From Ditylenchus dipsaci (lineage: Eukaryota; Nematoda; Chromadorea; Rhabditida; Anguinidae), in contig SADC01000447.1 of assembly GCA_004194705.1 (NCBI GenBank), forward strand, positions 59,115-123,114: a DNA stretch of 64,000 bases, given 5' to 3'. Positions 9,984-21,600 of the stretch are shown piece after piece. The notes beneath the pieces were generated by a model that had not been told where the DNA came from, did not search any database, and saw nothing but the letters and a program-made list of their open reading frames with translations. How positions within the stretch are numbered: position 1 is the stretch's first letter; each line of letters opens with the position of its first letter. A program made the translations under genes and the position numbers.

Positions 9984-11492
9984 CACTGTGATCCACTTAT
10001 CGTCCGCATTCACATCCGCATTTTTGGTGTTCACAATGCATCCGCAATACGGTCCGCATGCGGACCGTATTGTGGACCGCATCCGGATGCGGAAGACGTT
10101 GCCGAAGCGTGTTCATAATAAGCTTAACGGATGCGGGTGTGATTCGGAGGCTGATCCGGAAGCTTTCAAAAATTTTGAATTATTTCGTGTTATTGACGCC
10201 TATATTATTAACTCGAGATAGTCTTTTTTACTTTGCTCACCTGATACTTGCTTTCTGAGACTTTAGAATAGTTATAATTGAAAATTGAAGAATGTTTTAC
10301 CATCTCACCTTATATTTACATTTATAGTTATGGGTAAAAATCCCCCGTAAAAATCCCCCCAGCGCAAATCCCCCAACAAAAATCCCCCAGTAAAAATCCC
10401 CCAGCAAAAATCCCCCCACAACAATCCCCCAGAATAAAAATGAAGTGAGGCAAATGTATCTAAGCAAATGTATTTTAAAACCACGGTATTCTAACCAAAA
10501 TCATGTCATGAACACTATTTTATAGTTAAAGACGTCCCAGTGCCGATGTAAACCGGAGTACCGAAGCATGAAACGAGGTAATGACTTTATTGCCTGGAGG
10601 GTGTAGTATAGTCATTGGTTTTACTCACAATACTTTAAGTATAAAATTAACTCGCAATGCCTAAAGGACCTTAAATCCTATGTGGATATCCTAAGCAACT
10701 AGGTAAAGTCACCTGTATACCTGATAACTGGATATTACTAGGTGAGTATCACTGCCGTGGTAGTACTACCCAAGTTACACCACCTAAGTTCTACCATTTC
10801 AGTACAACTATTAAGATGCCCTACTACCAATTCTTGGGAAGTTGAATTATAGGTTGCTGCTATGCTAAAGTAACCTAAATAGGAATTTTGAAGCTGTTTG
10901 GTTAGAAAAATTGGTGTTTGCTGCCAGCATCGGTTAAGATGCTTACATGGTGGCCTCAGGTGCCCTCAGGTAGTTAAGGTATTTTTCTAGCTCGATGCGG
11001 GGATTCCGAATAGCAAAACCGATATTTTGGTATTATCAAACCGTGTTTAGGGTCCCAATTTTGATTAATACATTGATAATATTGACAATAATTTGCTTAT
11101 TTTAAGTCCGAGTCCGTGAATAAATGTACATTTAATTTCAATTTCTATTCTGGGGGGATTTGTGCTGGGGGGATTTTTGTGGGGGGATTTTTGTTGGGGG
11201 ATTTTTGCTGGGGGATTTTTGTGGGGGATTTTTGTGGGGGATTTTTGCTGGGGGGGATTTTGCGGGGGGATTTTTACTCATAACCACATTTATGCATGAA
11301 ATATTTGTGAAGATATAAATCAAAAAAACATATCAGTGTTACTGAGACACATTATGTGCGGATGCACTGTGAACACCGAAAAACGGATGCGGTGCGGATG
11401 CAAAACCCGGTGCGGAAGCGGAAAAGGTGCGGAAAACAAAAAAAATTATTTTTACGCAATTCCGTATCCGCACCGCATGCGGATTCATTGTG
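9984..11492. mobile_element. GC-rich foldback with CCGCATCCGC arrays, containing a second foldback
   Basis: The ends CACTGTGATCC and GGATTCATTGTG are inverted, and TACGTA flanks both sides (9978-9983 and 11493-11498). Both end regions carry repeats of GCGGATGC/CCGCATCC. The outer element is split by a separate element at 10326-11285 with its own target duplication. There is no transposase-like frame. The superfamily of the outer element is unclear. Confidence 0.6.
10326..11285. mobile_element. Foldback whose inverted ends are AAAAATCCCCC arrays; 8-bp target duplication
   Basis: The left end AGTTATGGGTAAAAATCCCC continues into about eight AAAAATCCCCC-type units; the right end is the inverted equivalent, finishing ATTTTTACTCATAACC. 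The flanks are an exact 8-bp direct repeat ACATTTAT at 10318-10325 and 11286-11293. An 8-bp duplication fits hAT (or P or Merlin) insertion. The middle (10440-11140) is unique sequence without a gene. Confidence 0.75.
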
Positions 11493-12497
11493 TACGTAGC
11501 TTTAGGCACTAAAAGCAATAGAAAAGGCAAATTTTAACAAAATCTTTTTCCTTCTGCCTTGGTCTTCCTGATAGTTAAAGATGCACAAGCAACATATTCG
11601 GAATGTAGACATCACAATATGATTCATAAGGTCACCTTATTAAGGTGTACTCCTATGTTTTCCGTTGAAGAAGTGATAAATCGATGATCGTAACATGATG
11701 CGTTCGAGTGTTAAAATGAATATTACTTGTTTGACGTTTTTTTTAAACACACATGCAAGAGTAATAATTATATAAAAAAGTGTTTGCGTTCCGAAGATGT
11801 TCCAGGTATGCAGCCACCCTCCAGTACCCTTTACCTTCGTCTCCAATGCAAAAAGTCAATTTTCAGTCAAATTTTTTTGGCCAAGAATGTACGAGCGCCC
11901 CCTTAAAACATGGTTTTTTATTTATTTTTAAAATTTTACTTCAACCAGCTATGAAATTTGATGACAGGCGATTTTGGGTTATGTGATCTGAGCTACTCCT
12001 AAAGCTAGCTACTACTAAATGAACCACGGAAAGTCGGATTTTACGGCACCCTCGATTTTGCGGCACCATTTTGCGGTCCCCAGGGGTGCCGTAAAATCGA
12101 GACGCCACTGTACCCTAAAATTTATGAGCAATCGAAAACTAATGAAGCCTTTTTTGATCTCATTCTCCAACTCCGCTTTTGGGTCATTTTTAAACAAATT
12201 TTGAAATTCTGATATTGATGTTAATAATCCAAGTTTTAATGATGTACAAGTTTGTTTTACACCTTAACGCCGGGTTGTCAATATAATATGACTTTAAAAC
12301 GACATTTGAAAAACACGTAATTTGAATTGATTTTTTTGTCTGCACACTATCTCTTTCTATTGTCATGATTTATTAAAAGTATAGGAACGAATAATTCAGA
12401 GACCAAATTTATAAAAAAACTAGAAAAAGATACAAATTTTACAATAAAATAGTAAGTAAAACTTTGAGCAATTTTCAAAATGTGTTTCTCAAATATA
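11493..12497. other. Intergenic stretch between a foldback and the 3' end of unc-62
   Basis: At 12045-12115 there is a degenerate short palindrome (ACGGCACCCTCGATTTTGCG ... CGAGACGCCACTGTA) of the family ending CAGTCGAACC. No exon seen on either strand. The terminal part may be unc-62 3' UTR. Confidence 0.4.
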
Positions 12498-12503
12498 TTT
12501 ATT
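12498..12503 (-). terminator. Polyadenylation signal of unc-62
   Basis: AATAAA on the minus strand, 8 bases after the stop codon (complement of 12511-12513). If used, the 3' UTR is very short. Confidence 0.55.
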
Positions 12504-12510
12504 AGTCATG

Positions 12511-12649
12511 CTAGCCATCCATAGAACCGTTCAATTGAGGGCCTGAAGTCGAGCCAGCAATCCAACCACCATTAGAACTGGGGGTGGTCATTGCATACGG
12601 ATTCATCATTGCACCCATGCTTGGCATGAACATCTGGCTGGGGAAAGCT
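12511..12649 (-). CDS. unc-62: unc-62 last coding exon
   Basis: Acceptor TTTATTTCAG, then a Ser codon shared with the preceding exon and [20 protein letters not shown]..., ending NGSMDG and a TAG stop. The Met-, Ala- and Gly-rich C-terminus is the usual transactivation-tail composition in Meis proteins. Phase agrees with exon 13681-13486. Confidence 0.9.
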
Positions 12650-15600
12650 CTGAAATAAAAAATTTAGTTTAAATCAGGGCTGCCAGATTTTTTTAATAAG
12701 GACATTTGCTCAAAATGAAGACATTTGAAGGTATTTTGGCAAAAATATGTAATTTTATCCAGTGCTTATTGCTCTTATGATGCTAAAAAATAAGATTTTG
12801 ACTAATTTTGACTTTTTTTAAACTATTTCGAGCTCTACCTATTTAGCTTTTTATATTTTGGCTGGACCCACAAAAATTAAGAGGTTGATCCGGAACATTT
12901 TTGACTTTTGGATAGTCCCAGTAGGCTATTTAAATAAAATACGGTAATCAGCACCAGCCGTTTATTTTAGAACCTATCAAAAATTAAAAGCAAATTAGTC
13001 GACCTCCAAATAATAGAAATCGGTCAAGCGCATGGGAATCAAGAAAATGAAAATTACAGATTTTGAACAATGAAAACAGATTTGCAAACTATTGATTCTG
13101 GGTCCGTACTCAAAAAAGAATTACCGATTTTTTAAAAATTAACCTCAGCCTGAATATCGATATTTTGCAGGTAAAGTGAAAAATTAAAAAAACCAGTCCT
13201 AATTTTAATTTTAGGTCTAGTTTGCATAATCAGATTTTTCACTTTACCTAAAAATTCGATATTTAGGCTGAGTGTAATTAAACAAAACCCCGTTAGTTCT
13301 GTTTTAAGTGGGCTAGGATAGCTGGGCTAAGATTTAAGTCTTCAAGGGGACCGTCTAATAGAGGATATACGGTAAATCGCAATAAGAATTGGTATTAGCA
13401 GATTTTTGTGTAACAAAATGTTGACTCTCTATAATAATGAAACCCCCTTTCAGCAATCTTTAAAAAACCCAGTCTTTATACTTACGATGCTGTGAAGTTG
13501 TGAGCGTACGGGTTGTGGCCAGAAGCAGCAAACATCTGACCAGCCATATTTGCCGCAGCTGCAGCTGCTTGAGGATAAGAAGGGGTGGCTGTAGCCGCTG
13601 TTAACACATTTAACATTTGTTGCTGTTGATTGGCGCCATTCTCCGGACTATATGCTCCATTAGGGGTGGATATAGATATGTCTAAAAAAGTTGTATTTAC
13701 CTTGTGACAATTTTATTTTTCGATTTGTCTACCTGGAGACTGCCCCGACGGGCTTGGACCACTGTTCTTCCTTCTTCTATTCTTGAATACATTGACTTGT
13801 GGGATCGCCCTGCTCGGTTGTTGCTGTCAATCATCGGCTGCACTATCCTACGCCGAGCATTGATGAACCTGAAGATGTAGCAATATAAATTTTGTCAAAT
13901 TTCAATTGATCTCAATAATTTTTCAATTTTTAATATTTATTTGTTTAGCTATACCTATTTAGCTGTTTTTTGGACAATTTTGAGATGAATTTAGATCTTC
14001 TTTTTTATGATGCGAAATTACCACCTTAAATTCAACAGTCTCCAGTAATAAACACCCAACAACTTCATCCCGACATTTTTCACCTGATTTTTGGAGTCAT
14101 TCACTAAATTAACTCGCTAACTAAATTCAAAAATCACAAGAGTCTCGACTGTCTAAATCTTAAATACCATATTTGGTCTAACAGAAGGCCGGCAGCTCTA
14201 TTTTTCAACCTTCCAAAAATCGAGAACTTTTTTTGCCGGTTTCAAGAATTTTGTGTGAAAATTCAAAATCTAAAAAAAAGGATGGTTAGAGCTCGTGAAT
14301 GGTTGAGAAAATGCTATACGCAGCTTTGCTAAATATGCATTATGTTTAACTATGCTCCAAGGAGCATTGACTGTGCTCCAAGATATCGTCAAAGTTGAGG
14401 AGACCTCTCTGATAGAAGTGGCCGTTTTATCACAGGAAATTCTTAGGCTCCGGAATTGTATACGTGGTCTTTATCAACACAATTGCAATAATTAATCACT
14501 TTTACTCGTCATTTTTCATATATCTTTTTTGCTTACTTTTTTCCATCCTAATTGCGCAATAAACTTTTTTCGAGGAGTAGTAAAAAAGTTCCACTGAAAT
14601 AAAAACAGTTTAAGGGACTCTCTTGCCCAATAATAAATGGCACATAAAAATGGATTTATTGGCTGCCGTTGTGCAATAATGCTCCTCTTTTGTTGTTTTA
14701 TGGACAAATAAATGTTTTTGTTCCGAATAAAAAAGAGGCAAGCAAATAAATGGGTGGTTTAGAAAGTGACTCTAGAAATATGATCTTTTGTCTAATCTCT
14801 TCAAAAGGCCACACTTATTTGTATTGTTGGAAAGTGTGGTAAATTGGCTTAAGCGATCATTAATCTAGTGCTTAAAATCGAATAAATCGGTGGTTAACAG
14901 TGTCATATATCCAAGCTAAAAGACAATTGCATAATTGGATATATGGAAAATTATTTAAACTGGGTGCTTATTATTATGCAGGCTGGTCCGGAAATGGCCC
15001 GGAAAATCTAGCTTATTTTAAACGGCCATATCTGGAAAAGGTCTAATTTTATCAGACTAGTCTGAAAAGGTGGTTAAAATTGCAAAATAAAATTTTCGTC
15101 TTATCCCAATATAGCAAATTTAATTGCTGCCGATGATGACTGAATTTCAAGCTTTTCATAAATTTATCCCTTCTTAACTCAATAATTACAGTCAAACCTT
15201 GGTTATCCGGAACTGCTAAGGATCGACCGCAGGGTTCCGGATAATTGGAGTGTCAGTTGACAGAGAATCATCCAATCTCAGCCAAATGAAGTATATTTAA
15301 GGTGCCAAATAACCGAGGGTGCCGGATAAATGGAGTGCCGGATAACCGACACTCAACTGTACCCGTTTGTGTCTTATACCAGCCGTAATTATGAATATCA
15401 ACGAGATATCAAATAGTTTTAGAAATGTAGAGATTTTTGGGTTTGAATGAAGCAACTTTTTGAATCAATTATTTTATTCAACGTAAAAGACTTTTTTTGA
15501 ACTCTTTAAATCATTAAGTAGACTCTGATATCTCGTTAGAAAGCTATGCTTAGAACTACAAGCCAATATGAAAAAAACCGACGAAGTTATTAAAAAACAG

Positions 15601-18600
15601 GTAGAAAACTTCCAAAGTTAAAAAAGGGGCTGAAATTTAGTCATAAGGAGTGGTAATTTATTAGCAAGAATTGTGCAATTGTCATTTTTCTTGGATATCT
15701 GACACTGTTTGCCAGCAATTTATCCAATCTGAGTTAGGAACACCCCAATTATATTGGTCCCTTTTTACTATTTTGAAATGGAAGTGGCATTTGGTTGATG
15801 GTGGGGTTGATGTCTACTGCTAGTACTACCCACAACCAGCTGCGCCCATCCATCATTGTCAGCCCTATTTTGCTGGTTAGTCTTCAAGGTTGTGTAGCAG
15901 GGGCAACCAATACCTCCCCTCTCTTCCCCCTATTTTGTGGAGAGAGCCAAACAACAGAAGGTTGGGCAAAAAAGGGGTGATAATCCCTAGAATGCACACT
16001 TACACTAAATACAGTAGCGGCGAAAATATTTTTTGGTATAAATTTTAGCTTTCTGTTCATTTAAAAAAAGGGTGCTTTTTGTCAAAAAAAATTAAATTCT
16101 AAAAAAAATTAGTTCAGAATGTAACCAGTAACCAAATTTTTTTTTTGTAAAATAATAGTTTGTAACAATCGCCCTATTTTCATTCCATAACTCAGAAAAA
16201 GAAAAAAACAGCTGTTGATTTTTACCTTAGATTTTGTGAGCAGCAAAGTATTAAACTGTGTCTATGAAAATGGGTTGATAAATTTAGTAAGTAGAAAAAA
16301 GTAGAAATAAGACTGCTTAAATTTTTATGTAATTATCCTTGTTTAGACCCTCCAAAACATCAATTTTTACGGTTTTTGTTCTTTTATTGTCATTATTTTT
16401 TTTTCATTTTCATTTTTCATTGACAATTTCAAGATTTTTCGGAGATCAAAAAATAATCCCACAGTGGGATTATTAGAGAGAATATGGGTTGTATGTATTT
16501 TTGCACTTAAATGAAGATTCCATTATGAAAAAGAAAGAAAAATGCAAAAAATTCGTAAAAAATTAATGTTTGGGGTAGTAATAAGAATAGTTCCAGTTTT
16601 TCGTATAACTGCCATAAACTGAGACAGGGGTGTTAGACATAATTTTTTTTTCACAGAAAAAGCGTCATTCCATTCTTCCAATATTTTTTTCCATCTTAGG
16701 CAGGGCTCGCAAATGTCTTTTATTTGAAATGTTTGTCTTATATTTGAGACCCGAAATCTTTATAATTTCGAGATTTTACATCAAAATCTTTATTTTTGGT
16801 GCTCAAAAGCCAGTAAGCACTGGATAAAATGGCACTTTTTGAACGAATGTCGGCGCTACTGTAATATACCGCCCTTACCCCCACCCTACTCCATCCCCCC
16901 CCCCCCCAACCCCAACCCAACAATTTTTAGGAAATTTAATAATTTTTAGGCTTAGGAATTAGGCTTAGCTGTCAGGCTTTAGGCTTAAGATGTGGGCCGT
17001 AGGCATTAGGCTTAGGGACAACACGTAATAATTTCACCACTTTTCAAAAAAAAGTATGGTTTTTGGGGTAACTGAAAAATTATTGGGGGGGGGGCATATT
17101 ACAGTAGTTTTTTAGGGGAGGGGGGGGGTTATATGACAGTAGCGTCCGAATTTCACTTATTTTACAATAATGTCATTTATTTTAAAATTTTGAGTTTTGA
17201 GTTCGTAGCCATGATCTTTTCAAACTTGTTAGAAATTTGATTGAAAATTGACTCACCAATTGTTAACTTGCAGGTTTGTCAAGCCTGTTTCATTAGCCAA
17301 TTGCTTCTTCTGCTCTTCCGAAGGGTAAGGGTGCTGAAACAATGTTTTTAATTACATACTTATCAAAAAATATCGATTCCCCCAAAAATGCTTTTGCTTG
17401 TTTTATGTGGTGTCCCGTCCCTGTTTCTCACCGTCAAATTGTGGAACAACCAGGATCTGAACTTTGTGATGGCGTCTTTGCTAAACACTTTTGGCACTTT
17501 CCGTTTCCCACTTCCACCATTAATTTGACCGGATTCACGATGGCTGGGCTTTTGTAAGGCGTCACCATCAAACTTCTGGTCGAGAGAATGATGTTGGTGG
17601 TCGCCATCACCCGACAAAGCTGCTGAATCACGACCATTTTCTTCTTCTGTCATCGAGCCATCGTCACACATCGACAGAGTTTCATCTCCTGCAGATGGCA
17701 AAAAAGTGGTTTTTAATAATATTACGGGCATTTTTTTAAAGAAAGAGGTCTGAAAATGAGAAATGAGACGAAATAAGGGAAATCAAAGAAAACCAAAAAT
17801 GCGAACAATACAATATAAGAATCCAAAGAGAAATAATTTTAATGTTCAAATTGAATTGCCACACCTAATTGCTGAAATCCAGCACCCAATTTTCAAAATT
17901 ACATTTATATCTTATTTTAACATTATTTTTTACTTTAACCTTTGTAAATTTTTTTACGAACATGTAGCGCTGACAATCAGCTTTCCAATAAGCCATTTAA
18001 CTCTACCGAATAATTTAAAAGGTGTGAGATTTGTGAGCTTGAATAAAAAACCAAACCAAAAACTTATTTTGTTCAAATCCGTAAATCCGTTGGATAATTT
18101 TTAGTATATTAAAAACAAATAACTTATTGGAAAGCGAGATGTAAAGCTACATTTTGGTATGAAAATTTAAAAAAAAATTATGTTAAAGTAAGGTATAGTT
18201 TTGTGACTTAGGTGCTAGATTTCAATAATTTGGTACCGCGATTCACGTAATACTAACTCATTCAGCCAGATTTCAATTCCAAATTCCGTTTCATATGTAG
18301 CGGTCTGTTAATAAAAGTTGTTAAAAACACCAATCCCAAACATAAAACAAGCAAAAGCATTTTTTTAAAAAGCAGTGCACCCGACCCTAATCGCAATACC
18401 GTTAGATTCTGGAAGAGCCAGTGCTTGAGCTTGTTAGTAGCGTTCTTGGGAAAGCAGCCCCTCTTTTTGGAAGAACCATTGGAATCTCCTATTTGCAAGC
18501 CATACATCTCATACATATGTTGGCTGTTGGCTGGCGAGCAACTGGAAGTTGTGCCCATTGAAGATGAACCATCCTCATCAACCACTAGCAAGGATTCATC

Positions 18601-21600
18601 CTCCTTGACCACTCGCTTTTTGTCCTCCTCCTCTTCAGTGGTGGTGTCCTCATAGGTGGCATAGGCAGGTGCTATATTTGTGCTGGTGTTGGTCAATTGC
18701 TCCCAGGAATCTGCAGAATCATGGTGTTGAGTGCCCTCCACTCCAGAGTCCCCAACGTAGCACCCATTTCCCTGGCTGGACACAAATACGTAAGAGTTGG
18801 ACGAGGAACTGTTGTTGATGGTCGAAGAAGAGGTGTTGTGGAAGTGAGGGTAATGAGGGAAATTCTCCTCGTAGTGCTGGGTGGCGTCACTGGATTCAGT
18901 GGTGAAGTAGGTGCTGTTAGAATCCCCCTGATGAAGATGATGGCCCTGCATCAGGGCTGAAATAGAGTGCGTGGTTGATGCATTGGACTCTTGCGAATCT
19001 GATGCTTTGTGGAGATTGTCTGGTTGACTGCTTGACATAGTTGAGGGCTGGCTATTGGATGTGGTGGTGCTATCACCTAAACAAGCAAAAGTGGTTAGCT
19101 GGTGTGTGTGTTAAGCAGGCTGTTTTTAGGATTTTGACTTGGTTGGTTGGTTTGCAGTTAGTGGGTGAGCAAAGCTTGCAAAAGTTAGTTGTGAGTATGA
19201 TTTTTGGTTCGATGACTATTTTTATGGGCTTTAAAAATTAGTTTAAAACATTTACACGTACAAAAGTTTTGCGCTTGGCTATGTTTTTTATGTTAAGAAA
19301 TGTTGATGAGTTCTTAGAATGGGTTGGTTGCCGACCGGAGATACACTCGAACCTCGATATAAAGCTGGGTTGCGAACTCAAAATTTTGAAAAAAGTACAT
19401 TTGTCTGAAAAATTACAATTTGGTCAATTTTTTATCGAAAATTGCCACTTCATCCAATGCTGATTGATTTTCGAGCACCGAAAAAAAAATTCTGACGTAA
19501 AAGCTCAAAAATAAAAAAGATTTTGGCTCGCAAAAATGTAAAAACCTTTTTAAAAAGTACAATTCCATACCCTGATATAAGGCCACCCAGAAGTTTGTTC
19601 CTCTCTGGGACGCGTCACTTTTTTATATGAATTCGCAAGTTTTTCTTTGTTATTATTAATCAGCCTAGTGCAAAAAATCGCAAGGATTTTATTTTTTCTC
19701 ATCGTTAAAAAAACAAGATAATTTTTTCATGAAGAAGACTAGCTGGCATCGATATAAAGCAAGCTTTTAAAATAGCGACTTTTGTGACTAGATTAACGGA
19801 TCAAGTTTGGCAAAAGGTTTTAAAAATAGAGGTAAAAGAATGTCGGACCATAGGCCGGAAGGAACTTTTAGGTGGCTAGCTATATATTTAGGCTCAACTG
19901 CTCCTTATATCCAGGTTGCATGGACAGAAACAAACGAATGCACAATCACTAATTTCAACAAGACCTGGTAAAGAGACGGTTAGGAAGACAAAGTGAGTAG
20001 CATGACTGATTCACTAAACTAAGCTTCCACACAAAGAAAGTGTGCCGACTTGTTTAATTTTAATTAAACCCCAAACCACACCATATGTAACAGCAACCGA
20101 GAAGAAAAGCAGGCGAAATGCCGACAACGATAGTAATTAAAATTCAGAGAGATATGCCCCAAAGTGTGTTTGTGACACTTATTTGGCACTAGTTCCACTA
20201 TATTTTCCAATTATCTACCAACTTATTGTATGCTAGAACTATCGTGTTAGCACTTTTTCTTTGCTAAATTTTTCTCCTGGCCTTTACAGACGTCTACTGC
20301 TATTACTTTTTGGAGAGTGGTCCCTTTAGGTTATTTTTTCCCAATTCCATCTTTTTCCTTCTTCTTTGTCAAATATTGATTTGTGTTATTCAGTGCTAAA
20401 GGTTCTCACAAGAAAAAGCAGAAGAGAAAACGATGAGGAAAAAGGTCTAGGAGGAGGCCACTACTACCAACAAAATGTGTCGTTTTATTGTGTTGTTAAG
20501 AGCTAGTCTACTGTAGAAATCCTTTAGTGCATTTTAGCAATTTGCTGCTCACATATTTACAGCCAAAAAATTGTTTGGGCAATTTAAAATTTTACTGTAG
20601 TATTGTTGAAAACGTTTTTTGAACTTATTTAATTTAAGGGGGCCACAATTTTTTGGGGGTTTTCACCAAAAGTTTATTTTTTTTAATTTTCCATATTCAT
20701 GTGAACAAGCAGCACAAAGCACAATACAGTTGGATCTTGATTTAGTGATTCTCTAGTTTTAGATTAAAGGGTCACTTAATCAAGATTTTGCTTTTTTAGA
20801 ATAAAAAGTATAAGAATTATGAAAAATTTTCAAAAAAACCATGACTAGACTGTCAAACCAAGATTATTAAAAGCCCTTGCAAAGTTGGGCCAGAAAGTGT
20901 CGGACTCTAGGCGGGAACAAACTTGAAGGGACTGATTTTTCTTGCACTTTGATGCAAGGCAAGGTGGAGAAGGCGCTCGTAGGAGCTGATCACATTGTTT
21001 ACTATTTTCTGTGAAAGTTCATCAAAAGCGCGCTGGATCCTTGTTTGAAGCTCATTGAGATCGGCTCGTTGGATGCGGTAGACTTGCGCTTTGACCTGCT
21101 ACTAGATAAGGAAATCGCACTGCCACCCACGAACTGGCGTTTCTCAATTGATTCTACAAGCGATGTTTCCATCTTACCTTCATCAAAATAATAAAAACTT
21201 AGAAAATTATGGCCAAAATAAACCCCGCGATTATTTTAGGCCACCCTGCACATTACTTTTAGTCTGTAAATTGTAACAAATTCACACCTAAATATGTCAA
21301 TGCCTCAAAAATTAGCGAATTTACGCAACAAAATGACCCCTCACAACAACTGTCATTGGCCAAAAAAAGAAGATTTATGAGGGCTTACAAAAGTGTGTCC
21401 TGCCAAAACAAAAAGCCCAAAGTTTATGGGTAGCTCATAAAGTTTTTAGTGCTTCTGGTGGATAGGGCACACCAATACAGTCTATGAGAAGTTATGCTGC
21501 TATATCTCTGCAGCAAATCTAGCAGCAATAAAACTTTGTTATAATTAATGTCTGAATATCTCCAGGGGCCTCTGCACACTATTATGACTGGAGACAAAGC

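Noticed and set aside
11138..11323. Lys/Pro/Ser repeat protein on the minus strand
   Set aside because: It is the translation of the AAAAATCCCCC arrays at the end of the foldback element.
18425..18960. Plus-strand frames opposite unc-62 exon A
   Set aside because: Antisense shadow of a strongly biased, clearly coding minus-strand exon.
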